Source: UBA4363 sp002393965 (GTDB lineage Bacteria > Bacteroidota > Bacteroidia > Bacteroidales > Paludibacteraceae). Taken from it: DNA of 56,251 bases. Shown here piece after piece: positions 16,903-24,988 of this stretch. The translations under genes and the position numbers were made by a program. Numbering within the stretch: position 1 is the stretch's first letter; every line of letters starts with the position of its first letter. A model generated the notes under the pieces. The model was not told the origin of the DNA and did not search any database. It was given only the letters and a program-made list of their open reading frames with translations. The stretch is taken from NCBI GenBank assembly GCA_946542925.1, contig CAMNLA010000051.1, positions 1-56,251 on the forward strand, given 5' to 3'.

Positions 16903-17987
16903 GTATGCAGGAATGGTTAGAAACGCCTCCCTATTCACTTTCGTCCGAAGAAAAACGGGAGCGGTTGAATTTACAATTACGAGAACTGACCCGCAGTCAT
17001 TATGAACGTTGTGGTTTGTACCGGCGTTTTTTAGATGCATCGGGTTTCGATATTCATCTGGATTTTTCGTATGATGAGATTCCTTTTCTTCCTGTTCGTC
17101 TATTCAAAGAGTACGATTTGAAGAGTGTTCGGGATGAAGAAGTAGTCAAGACGCTTACCTCTTCCGGAACAACAGGGCAACGAGTCTCTAAAATATATCT
17201 AGACAAGGAAACGTCTAGCAATCAGACAAAATGTCTGGTCAAGATAGTCTCTTCGTTTCTTGGTGGTCATCGTGTTCCGATGTTGATACTGGATTCGTCG
17301 GCTGTGATAAAAAATCGTCAGATGTTTTCGGCCCGTGGAGCAGGAATATTGGGTTTTTCGATGTTCGGGACGAAGCGGTGCTATGCTCTGGATGAGAATA
17401 TGGAATTAGATATAGATTCTATGAAATCATTCCTGGAGCAACATCAAGGCGAAACAATTTTCCTATTCGGATTCACGTTCATGATCTGGCAACATTTTTA
17501 CAAGAAATTGTTGGTGTCTGGTTATCGTCCTGACCTATCGAACGGAGTTCTGATACACGGAGGAGGTTGGAAAAAACTCGTGAATGAACAAGTAAGTCCA
17601 GAGGATTTCAAGAAGGCATTGAACACAGTCTGTGGCATTCAAGAAAAGAATGTACATGATTATTACGGAATGGTAGAACAGACAGGGAGCATCTATATGG
17701 AGTGTGAATGCGGTCATCTGCACACTTCGGTATTCTCGGACGTGCTGATACGTCGTCCGAAGGATTTCTCGCTTGCGGATAAAGGAGAAAGGGGGTTGAT
17801 TGAAGTTGTTTCGATTCTACCTCATTCCTATCCTGGTCATGTTCTTCTGACAGAGGATGAGGGAATGATAGAGGGTGAGGATGATTGTCCTTGCGGAAGA
17901 AAAGGAAAGTATTTCAAGATATTCGGAAGAATCAAGAATGCTGAGATACGAGGGTGTAGTGATACGTATGCATCAAACTTTAAATAA
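16899..17987 (+). CDS. luxE: LuxE-family acyl-protein synthetase
   Basis: 362 residues, near the size of marine LuxE (about 370). LTSSGTTGQ (residues 86-94) is the ATP-binding loop shared with adenylate-forming enzymes. The C-terminus retains RGCSDTY with Cys353 ten residues from the end, matching the near-terminal acyl-accepting cysteine known for LuxE. LuxE activates a fatty acid with ATP and hands the acyl group to LuxC. No luciferase gene (luxA/B) or acyl-transferase luxD is nearby, so bioluminescence is not the role. It contains extra paired cysteines (MECECGH, DDCPCGRKGK) that could bind a metal. It overlaps the upstream gene by four bases. Confidence 0.93.
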   Translation: MSMQEWLETPPYSLSSEEKRERLNLQLRELTRSHYERCGLYRRFLDASGFDIHLDFSYDEIPFLPVRLFKEYDLKSVRDEEVVKTLTSSGTTGQRVSKIYLDKETSSNQTKCLVKIVSSFLGGHRVPMLILDSSAVIKNRQMFSARGAGILGFSMFGTKRCYALDENMELDIDSMKSFLEQHQGETIFLFGFTFMIWQHFYKKLLVSGYRPDLSNGVLIHGGGWKKLVNEQVSPEDFKKALNTVCGIQEKNVHDYYGMVEQTGSIYMECECGHLHTSVFSDVLIRRPKDFSLADKGERGLIEVVSILPHSYPGHVLLTEDEGMIEGEDDCPCGRKGKYFKIFGRIKNAEIRGCSDTYASNFK

Positions 17988-17990
17988 AGT

Positions 17991-19190
17991 ATGATTGTTC
18001 AGCCAGCAGATATACGGATATTGTATCCTAAAAAAATTGATTGGGATGCATTTTTTGCAAAAAAAGCAACGACCCCGTTTGACATTTTTTGTACAGAGAT
18101 GTTGGAGGCATTGTCTTCCAGCCTTTTGAAAGACCCACAAGCGCGACAATATCCAGACGTCATCACGTTTGCTTTTTTCTGTCGGAAGGCGAATATAAAA
18201 AAGATACAAGAACAGTATGAACGGGAGGAACATCGCATCGGAAGAGGTTGTCTTTTTCACATAGCTCCCTCTAATGTGCCAATCAACTTTGCTTTCTCCC
18301 TAGTAGCTGGGCTCCTGTCTGGAAACAATAATATTGTAAGAGTTTCGAGTAAAAATTTTCCTCAAGTTGAGATTATTGCCAGACACATACAAGACTTGTC
18401 TTCTTCCCATGCTTCGACGTCTCGGATTGTTTTGGTACAATATGACAGAGACAATCGGGAGGCAACGGATTTCTTCTCCAGTCATAGTGACGTGCGGGTG
18501 ATATGGGGTGGAGACGCGACAATCACATCGATACGTCGTTCTCCGATACCTTCCAGATCGTTTGATGTAACGTTTGCGGACCGTTATTCATTTGCAACGA
18601 TAAATGCTGATGCCGTATCAGAAGACGCAGTCGGGAAACTGGCAGAAGGATTTTACAATGATACATATCTATTTGACCAGAATGCTTGTTCTGCCCCACA
18701 TCTGATTGTATGGACTGGTGACAGGAAAAGAATCGAACAAGTCAGAGAAAGGTTCTGGAATAGCCTACATGAACTGGTAGCAAAGAAATATGAATTTCAG
18801 TCTGTCATGGCAGTAGATAAACTGACGGCAATGTATCGTCAGGCCGCTGCTATGGAGATCAGAGAGGAGCGAACGAAAGACAATTTTATCAAGCGAGTTA
18901 TGCTATCGAGTTTAAATGACAAGATTGATGAGTATCGGTGTGCATGCGGTTATTTCTCAGAATATATTTCAGAAGAAGATATAAATGAGGTAGTGCCCAT
19001 TGTCAATAACAAATACCAGACGATGTCCTATTATGGTTATGAAGAAGACCGATTGAAGTCATTTGTGCAGGAAAACAAAATGAAAGGGATAGATCGGATT
19101 GTCCCAATCGGACATACGACAGATTTTTCGTTGATTTGGGATGGATATGACCTGATAAGAACATTATCCAGAAAGATTCAGATATTGTAA
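17991..19190 (+). CDS. luxC: LuxC-family acyl-CoA/acyl-protein reductase
   Basis: 399 residues of the aldehyde dehydrogenase-like LuxC family. The nucleophile is Cys233 in DQNACSAPHLIV, the LuxC active-site context. The GRGCLFHIAPSNVPINFAFSLVAGLLSGN segment (about residues 84-111) is the typical N-terminal nucleotide-binding region. LuxC reduces an activated acyl group to the aldehyde with NADPH. With LuxE three bases upstream it forms a complete fatty-acid reductase pair. Since luciferase is absent, I infer that the aldehyde feeds the transketolase or SDR of the same operon. G+C is lower here than at the start of the operon. Confidence 0.94.
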   Translation: MIVQPADIRILYPKKIDWDAFFAKKATTPFDIFCTEMLEALSSSLLKDPQARQYPDVITFAFFCRKANIKKIQEQYEREEHRIGRGCLFHIAPSNVPINFAFSLVAGLLSGNNNIVRVSSKNFPQVEIIARHIQDLSSSHASTSRIVLVQYDRDNREATDFFSSHSDVRVIWGGDATITSIRRSPIPSRSFDVTFADRYSFATINADAVSEDAVGKLAEGFYNDTYLFDQNACSAPHLIVWTGDRKRIEQVRERFWNSLHELVAKKYEFQSVMAVDKLTAMYRQAAAMEIREERTKDNFIKRVMLSSLNDKIDEYRCACGYFSEYISEEDINEVVPIVNNKYQTMSYYGYEEDRLKSFVQENKMKGIDRIVPIGHTTDFSLIWDGYDLIRTLSRKIQIL

Positions 19191-19205
19191 TCAATCTATG
19201 AATTT

Positions 19206-19763
19206 ATGCAATCTAATCAATTCGAAATAGCAGAAGGGCATGCGATAGAGTATGCTAATGAAGAACATCATAAACGAAGTGTCGGACAGTATATCCGGAA
19301 AGTCAAGAACACTCTTCTGATGCTTTTGGCTTATGCATGTCCTAACAACACTCTACGTGTTGTATTCCACAGATGGCGGGGTGTTCATATAGGGAAACAT
19401 GTCTATATCGGGATGTTTTGTTTCTTAGACAATCTGTATCCAGAGTTTATTTATATAGAAGACAGTGTGAGTATCAATGCCGAGTCGATGCTCTTGACTC
19501 ATTTCAATCCGAGAAGTGCCTATAAGGGTATTTTTTTAGCAAGGGTACGTCCTGTCCTAATCAAGAAAGAGGCCATTGTTTCGGTTAAGTGTACGATACT
19601 TCCAGGAGTTGAAGTAGGAGAGTGGGCGACGGTATCATCCGGTACGGTCGTTGATCAGGATGTTCCGGCTTATACGATTGCCAGTGGCAATCCAATGAAG
19701 TTGGGTTCTAATTACCGTAAATTAGTAGAACGTCAGTTAAAACGTCAGGAAAAGGGAAATTAA
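19206..19763 (+). CDS. Left-handed beta-helix acyltransferase
   Basis: 185 residues. After a helical N-terminus with a hydrophobic patch (TLLMLLAYACP), hexapeptide repeats begin at VHIGKHVYIG and continue through IEDSVSINAES and VSVKCTILPGVEVGEWATVSSGTVVDQDVPAYTIASGNPMK, the standard ending of WcaF/LacA-type O-acetyltransferases. These trimers transfer acetyl or longer acyl groups from CoA or ACP to sugars or lipids. A loop containing THFNPRSAYKG may carry the catalytic histidine. Its place after luxC suggests that it decorates the operon product. Gap of 15 bases upstream and 18 downstream. Confidence 0.88.
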   Translation: MQSNQFEIAEGHAIEYANEEHHKRSVGQYIRKVKNTLLMLLAYACPNNTLRVVFHRWRGVHIGKHVYIGMFCFLDNLYPEFIYIEDSVSINAESMLLTHFNPRSAYKGIFLARVRPVLIKKEAIVSVKCTILPGVEVGEWATVSSGTVVDQDVPAYTIASGNPMKLGSNYRKLVERQLKRQEKGN

Positions 19764-19781
19764 CGATTTATTTTTTAATCC

Positions 19782-20876
19782 ATGAATGTTCTTATACAAC
19801 TGAGTCATCCGGCTCACTTTCATCTATACAAGAATGTGGCCCACAATCTGATACGAGATGGTCATAAAGTATTTATTCTTATTAAGACAAAGGACATACT
19901 TGAAGACTTGCTGAAACAGTCGGATCTACCTTATCACAACATACTGAAAGTTGCTCATCGTAAAAGCAAATTAGGAATCGGAATCGACATGCTGTTCCGC
20001 GATTTGAAGATGTTTCTTTTTTCACTCCGTCACCACATAGACCTGCTCACAGGATCGACTCCAGAAGTAGCTCAGGTAGGTTGGTTTCTCCGTCGGTATA
20101 ATATTGTTGTGGGAGAAGACGATGCGCCGGTTGTACCTATGTTTCAGAAAGTAGCTGGCCCATTTGTCGATACGTTGCTCACGCCAGTATCCTGTTTCAA
20201 TGACACTATGGAGCATAGGTCTATCAAGACAGAATCCTATAATGAGTTAGCCTATCTACATCCTAATCATTTCACCCCTGACCGTCGTGTCGTCGAGAAA
20301 TACTTTACGACAGACACTCCTTATTTCATTCTTCGTTTTGCGCGTCTTGATGCACATCATGATAATGGAATACAAGGGATAAATACGGAAATAGCCACAC
20401 GGCTTATTGAGATTCTGAAACCATACGGACGAATTTATATCACTTCTGAACGAGAACTCGAATCTCAGTTTGAACCTTATAGGATTCAAATCCAGACAAA
20501 GGATATGCATCATGTAATGGCATTCTCTTCGCTATATATAGGTGACAGTCAGACAATGGCAGCTGAGGCTGGAGTACTTGGTGTCCCTTTTATTCGATTC
20601 AATGGTTTTGTGGGACGTATTGGTTATCTGAATGAACTTGAGAATAAGTATGAGATGGGGTATGGAATCAAACCAGAAAATGTGGATGATCTTTATTCCA
20701 AGGTAACGGAGTTATTGACCATGCCAGACAGGAAAGAGATTTTCCAAAAAAGAAGAGAGAAACTTCTTTCTGAAAAGATTGACTATGCCGCTTTTCTGAC
20801 CTGGTTTATTGAAAGCTATCCAGAATCGAAAAAAATAATGAAGAGTAATGCAGACTATCAGTTTCGATTCAGATAG
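19782..20876 (+). CDS. DUF354 family, GT-B glycosyltransferase-like protein
   Basis: 364 residues. The start MNVLIQLSHPAHFHLYKNVAHNLIRDGHKV and the GDSQTMAAEAGVLGVPFIRFN segment are hallmarks of DUF354, a GT-B-like family related to UDP-GlcNAc 2-epimerase and MurG-type transferases and usually found in surface-polysaccharide loci. Activity is unproven for the family; a sugar-nucleotide epimerase or transferase is likely. As the last gene of the operon it suggests that the product is glycosylated or sits in the envelope. It ends 23 bases before the convergent LysM gene, with no clear terminator hairpin between. Confidence 0.85.
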   Translation: MNVLIQLSHPAHFHLYKNVAHNLIRDGHKVFILIKTKDILEDLLKQSDLPYHNILKVAHRKSKLGIGIDMLFRDLKMFLFSLRHHIDLLTGSTPEVAQVGWFLRRYNIVVGEDDAPVVPMFQKVAGPFVDTLLTPVSCFNDTMEHRSIKTESYNELAYLHPNHFTPDRRVVEKYFTTDTPYFILRFARLDAHHDNGIQGINTEIATRLIEILKPYGRIYITSERELESQFEPYRIQIQTKDMHHVMAFSSLYIGDSQTMAAEAGVLGVPFIRFNGFVGRIGYLNELENKYEMGYGIKPENVDDLYSKVTELLTMPDRKEIFQKRREKLLSEKIDYAAFLTWFIESYPESKKIMKSNADYQFRFR

Positions 20877-20899
20877 TACAGAATTTTTCCAAAAATCCT

Positions 20900-22621
20900 T
20901 TATTTAATTTTGGTCTTCAATCCGTTTTTTGAGCGCAGTAGAAAGCATCCTTCATTGATATAGCCACCGTTTGGATTCATGCGCCTAAAAGCCAAACAAC
21001 TTTGCAGTTGCTGTTCTGTTTCGTCCTTAGGAATGGTAAATGATTTTCCGTTGTGGCTTATATTCTTGATGAAATAAACAGATAAGTCATGTCCCAAAAG
21101 ATCGAATCTTGGATTTTCTGTGAGAGCGTTGGTGAAATTAGTTTGAAAGTAGTTCTGATAACGAAGATAGTTACTTCCCGAAGTAATGTAGAAAGAAGAA
21201 AAGTAGTAGATATCGTTTGCAAGATTTAATGATTCTTCCAACTCTTCAGAAGCGAATAATGAGATCGAGTAGGAGGGAATATTCCAAGATTGTATTTCTA
21301 CAATGCTTGTTTCTGCTTCATCGGGATCTTTTGTGCAAAGAACCAACAGATTATTTTTTTGTTGCAGTAAAGACTTAGAGGAAGACAGTTCTGTGGCCTT
21401 AACCTTCTGGAAGTGGATTTTTTTTGTTGTTAGATAATGTTGAAGAAAACCAGAAAAGTCATCGGTGGTATGTTGAGAGAACTGGATGAATATTATATTT
21501 TTATTAGAGAATTGATTTTCAAATAAATTTGCCATTCTCTGGAAAGAATATCTGGTATTTGCGTTAAATTGAAATAAAAAAGGATTATTATCTATTTCTG
21601 GAACTTTCTTTGAGAAAGGTATAACGACAGGAATTTCATTTCTCTTGGCAAATTCAGCAATCGGCTTGATCTGCAGACCATATGCTGGTCCGATAATCAG
21701 ATCTGATTTAACAATAGTCGGGTCATTCAGGATATGGCGTACTTTTTCTTCTGATTTTTCTGTATCATAAGTGTTTAGTTCAATATTGTATCCATGAGAT
21801 TTTAATTCTTTTACACCCATCAAAATACCAGCATAGAAATCCAAAAATTTATTGATAGTAGCATCTTGATTAGAGGTGTTATCCAGCATCAGAGGAAGCA
21901 AAAGAACTACCCGGACTGATTTTCGGGGGTGTTGTTCAATAATCGTGTTTTCCTTTTTTTCTTTTGGAAGAGAAGATGGAATTGTTTTTTCTTCTGTTAT
22001 TACGGCTTTTTTTTCTTCTTTAAATAAGGGAATCAAAAGAGTGTCACCGAATTTAAGTCCGTTTTTTATGTCTGGATTATATTTTTCGATTTCGGAAATC
22101 GAGATATTTAAGTCCTTGCTAATGCCATATAATGTTTCCTTTTTTTGAACTACGTGTTTTAGGAATTCTTTTTTGTCGTTTGCTTTTCCTTTATTTATTG
22201 TAATTTCAACGCCTGTTTTCAGACCATTCACTAAATGGGGATTTAGTTTGAGCAGTTCTTCCTGTGTTATGTCGTATTCATGAGAAATAGAGTAAATGGT
22301 TTCTCCCTTTTTTACAATGTGTTTAATGCTGTTTTCATTTGAGTTCAAAGAAATATTTTTTTTATTCCTCTTAATCTCTGTATTTGGAATGCGAAGCGTC
22401 ATACCTTCTTTTAGTCCATCAATAGCAGTGCTATTATAGCGTAATATCGTTTCTTGACTCACATCAAATTTCTTGCTGAGTTCGTATAGAGTTTCTTTTT
22501 TCTTGACAGTATATTCGAAGAAAGATATGCCATTTAGAGAGACGTTTTTCGGAGACTGAGTCTCTGCAAAAACATCGAAGCATACAAATGTTAATAAAAA
22601 TAGATAGAGAAAAAAATTCAT
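20900..22621 (-). CDS. Secreted protein with three LysM domains and a ligand-binding-like C-domain
   Basis: 573 residues from ATG 22619-22621; MNFFLYLFLLTFVCFDVFAET is the signal peptide. Three LysM units follow: about 36-80 (EYTVKKKETLYELSKKFDVS), 102-146 (KHIVKKGETIYSISHEYDIT) and 155-200 (KHVVQKKETLYGISKDLNIS). After a Lys/Glu linker, residues from about 235 form a periplasmic-binding type I-like fold (VRVVLLLPLM, FYAGILMGVKELKSHG, DLIIGPAYGLQIKPIAEFAKRNEIPVVIPFS), as in branched-chain amino acid receptors and LpoA. It is presumably periplasmic or outer-membrane-facing and peptidoglycan-bound. The ligand is unknown. It lies 11 bases after the lptG-like gene. Confidence 0.88.
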   Translation of the reverse strand: MNFFLYLFLLTFVCFDVFAETQSPKNVSLNGISFFEYTVKKKETLYELSKKFDVSQETILRYNSTAIDGLKEGMTLRIPNTEIKRNKKNISLNSNENSIKHIVKKGETIYSISHEYDITQEELLKLNPHLVNGLKTGVEITINKGKANDKKEFLKHVVQKKETLYGISKDLNISISEIEKYNPDIKNGLKFGDTLLIPLFKEEKKAVITEEKTIPSSLPKEKKENTIIEQHPRKSVRVVLLLPLMLDNTSNQDATINKFLDFYAGILMGVKELKSHGYNIELNTYDTEKSEEKVRHILNDPTIVKSDLIIGPAYGLQIKPIAEFAKRNEIPVVIPFSKKVPEIDNNPFLFQFNANTRYSFQRMANLFENQFSNKNIIFIQFSQHTTDDFSGFLQHYLTTKKIHFQKVKATELSSSKSLLQQKNNLLVLCTKDPDEAETSIVEIQSWNIPSYSISLFASEELEESLNLANDIYYFSSFYITSGSNYLRYQNYFQTNFTNALTENPRFDLLGHDLSVYFIKNISHNGKSFTIPKDETEQQLQSCLAFRRMNPNGGYINEGCFLLRSKNGLKTKIK

Positions 22622-22632
22622 TTGTATAGGTC

Positions 22633-23706
22633 TTATTTTGGGGCTTTTCGATAGAGAAATAAAGCTATGATTGCAAAAATGATATTGGGGAACCAAGCAG
22701 CTAGAATAGATGGCATTTTGCCATTGATACTGAAAGAGGAACTGAATGTCTGAAACAGAACGTAGGTGGCACTCAGTCCTATTCCGATGCCTAAATTAGC
22801 CCCAGTCCCGCCTCGTACCTTTCTTGCACTCAGGCTTACTCCGATAAGGGTGAGGATAAATGCAGCAAAAGGACTTGAAAACCGTTGGTAATATTCCCCT
22901 TCAAAAGCCTTAATATTTCCAACGCCTCTTTGTCTTTGTCGTTCGATGTACTCTCCTAATTCTTTGTTGTTCATTTGCGGAGCTTCCTTGACAGTGACAA
23001 ACAAGTCATTTGGTTGGACATTGATTGTAGTATCTAATGACGTTCCGCTTGTGAGGTTTTCATACATGCCGTCGAATGTTCGGAGAGTATAGTCATGTAT
23101 TCTCCAGTGATTTAGTGTGTCCCAATATATGTTCGTTGCCGTAAGTCTAGATTTAAGTTGTTTACCATCAAAACTTTCAAGAGAGATATTATGTCCCGTT
23201 TTACTATCCATATCAAAGTCTTGAATATATAGGATGACATTGTCACTCACTTCCATTTGAATATTGTCAATGTTGTCTTTTTTGAATTTTTTGATGTATT
23301 CATTTTCAAAAATCAATCTTCTTTGGTTGGCAGGCGGGATGATATATCCACCAAACAAGAATAAAAAAACAGCAATCAGAGCAGCCGTAGAGAAGTAGGG
23401 TAATAACAACCGTCTAAAACTAATACCAGAGGCTTGCATAGCAATTATTTCACTGTTCCCTGCCAGTTTTGAGGTAAAAAAGATGACAGATATAAATACA
23501 AAAAGAGGGGAGAACATATTGAAATAATAGGGTAATAGATTTAGGTAATAGTCGAAGATAATTTTAGTCAGAGGCGCGTGATGTTCAGACAGTTTGTCTA
23601 ATTTCTCTGTAAGGTCGAATGCTATTGTAATAGCCATAATCAGAACAATTGTCAATCCAAATGTTCCGAGGAATTTTCTCATTATGTACCAATCCAGTTT
23701 CTTCAT
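22633..23706 (-). CDS. LptF/LptG-family lipopolysaccharide export permease
   Basis: 357 residues from ATG 23704-23706; a GTG six codons upstream is less likely because it overlaps tgt. Membrane helices flank a large periplasmic domain: three near the N-terminus (FLGTFGLTIVLIMAITIAF, PYYFNMFSPLFVFISVIFF, LLLPYFSTAALIAVFLFLFGGYI) and three at the C-terminus (FAAFILTLIGVSLSARK, LGIGIGLSATYVLF, ILAAWFPNIIFAIIALFLY). This is the YjgP/YjgQ layout. LptF and LptG extract LPS from the inner membrane with the LptB ATPase. The gene follows tgt by 10 bases, a common Bacteroidales pairing. Whether it is LptF or LptG cannot be decided here. Confidence 0.92.
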   Translation of the reverse strand: MKKLDWYIMRKFLGTFGLTIVLIMAITIAFDLTEKLDKLSEHHAPLTKIIFDYYLNLLPYYFNMFSPLFVFISVIFFTSKLAGNSEIIAMQASGISFRRLLLPYFSTAALIAVFLFLFGGYIIPPANQRRLIFENEYIKKFKKDNIDNIQMEVSDNVILYIQDFDMDSKTGHNISLESFDGKQLKSRLTATNIYWDTLNHWRIHDYTLRTFDGMYENLTSGTSLDTTINVQPNDLFVTVKEAPQMNNKELGEYIERQRQRGVGNIKAFEGEYYQRFSSPFAAFILTLIGVSLSARKVRGGTGANLGIGIGLSATYVLFQTFSSSFSINGKMPSILAAWFPNIIFAIIALFLYRKAPK

Positions 23707-23716
23707 TGCGTGTTTT

Positions 23717-24847
23717 TTATACACGTTGGTTCAGTTGTCTAACAACTTTAGTTTTCCATATTGAGAAATCTCCGACAATGATGTGTTCACGAGCCTGTCT
23801 AACAAGTTCCAAATAGAAAGCCAAATTGTGAACGCTTGCAATTTGCAGTCCCAGATATTCTTGAGCCTTGAAGAGATGGTGAACGTATGCTTTAGTGTAG
23901 CATCGGTCAACATACGAGGTACCATTACTATCTAAGATGTCGAAATCGTTTGCCCATTTTGCGTTACGAATATTGACAGTGCCTTGCCAAGTAAACAGTT
24001 GACCGTTCCGGCCATTGCGAGTTGGCATGACACAGTCAAACATATCAACCCCTCGTTCTATGGCTTCCAGAATGTTTTGAGGGGTTCCGACTCCCATCAG
24101 ATAACGAGGTTTTTCTTTTGGTAGAATTTCGTTAACAACTTCGATCATATCGTACATGACTTCGGTTGGTTCGCCTACGGCGAGCCCTCCTATGGCATTA
24201 CCGTCAGCATTTTTGTCTGCAATGTATTTAGCAGATTCCGTACGGAGATCTTTATATACACATCCTTGAACAATTGGGAAAAGAGCCTGAGAATAGCCGT
24301 ATAGTGGGGAGGTAGAGTTGAATTGTTCAAAGCAACGGTCCAACCAACGGTGTGTGCGTTGCATGGATTCCTTGGCATATTTGTAATCTGTAGTTCCCGG
24401 AGTACATTCATCAAGGGCCATGATAATGTCGGCACCGATACTCCGTTCAATATCCATTACTTTTTCGGGAGTAAACAGGTGTTTGCTGCCATCAATATGG
24501 CTTCGGAAGTAGACCCCTTCTTCTTTGATCTTTCGTTGAGAGGAAAGAGAAAAGACTTGGAAACCTCCTGAATCTGTCAGAATAGGGCGATCCCATCCGT
24601 TGAAACGATGTAATCCGCCGGCTTGTTCAATAATCGAGGTTCCTGGTCGAAGATACAGATGATACGTATTACCCAAGATAATTTGGGCATTGATATCATC
24701 TTTGAGTTCTCTTTGTTCTACTGCTTTTACAGTCCCTTGTGTGCCAACAGGCATGAAAATGGGGGTAAAGATATCCCCATGTTCGGTCTTGATTTTTCCT
24801 GCTCGTGCCTGAGAAGCAGTATCCGTATTTTGAAGTTCAAAATCCAT
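23717..24847 (-). CDS. tgt: tRNA-guanine transglycosylase
   Basis: 376 residues from ATG 24845-24847. Tgt exchanges the wobble guanine of GUN-anticodon tRNAs for the queuine precursor preQ1. The N-terminal TPIFMPVGTQGTVKAV, DSGGFQVFSL with the active-site aspartate, GGLAVGEP and the nucleophile region FDCVMPTRNGRNGQ are conserved. The C-terminal zinc motif is in DRCYTKAYVHHLFKAQE with a later histidine (SVHNLAFY). The promoter box at 24867 lies downstream of an alternative start codon at 24877, which rules that start out. It is co-transcribed with the LptF/LptG gene. Confidence 0.97.
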   Translation of the reverse strand: MDFELQNTDTASQARAGKIKTEHGDIFTPIFMPVGTQGTVKAVEQRELKDDINAQIILGNTYHLYLRPGTSIIEQAGGLHRFNGWDRPILTDSGGFQVFSLSSQRKIKEEGVYFRSHIDGSKHLFTPEKVMDIERSIGADIIMALDECTPGTTDYKYAKESMQRTHRWLDRCFEQFNSTSPLYGYSQALFPIVQGCVYKDLRTESAKYIADKNADGNAIGGLAVGEPTEVMYDMIEVVNEILPKEKPRYLMGVGTPQNILEAIERGVDMFDCVMPTRNGRNGQLFTWQGTVNIRNAKWANDFDILDSNGTSYVDRCYTKAYVHHLFKAQEYLGLQIASVHNLAFYLELVRQAREHIIVGDFSIWKTKVVRQLNQRV

Positions 24848-24866
24848 ATTTGTTCCTCTTCGAGAA

Positions 24867-24874
24867 CAAAGATA
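24867..24874 (-). promoter_or_regulatory. tgt promoter -7 box
   Basis: The minus strand reads TATCTTTG, 20 bases before the tgt ATG. It excludes the longer reading of tgt. No clear -33 box. Confidence 0.6.
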
Positions 24875-24988
24875 CATTCTTTTCCGAATACAGTTTGATT
24901 CTCATAGATAAATAGGGGAGATGAAATATAATCCTAAAGTAGATCAGACTATCGAAAAATCTGCAAAGAGTTATTTTTTCATGTAGTA

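Noticed and set aside
12697..20876. Bioluminescence operon
   Set aside because: LuxC and LuxE are present, but no luciferase subunits, luxD or flavin reductase luxG lie in the cluster.
12697..20876. Capsule or O-antigen locus
   Set aside because: Only one GT-like and one acyltransferase gene; no flippase, polymerase, chain-length regulator or sugar-nucleotide pathway genes.
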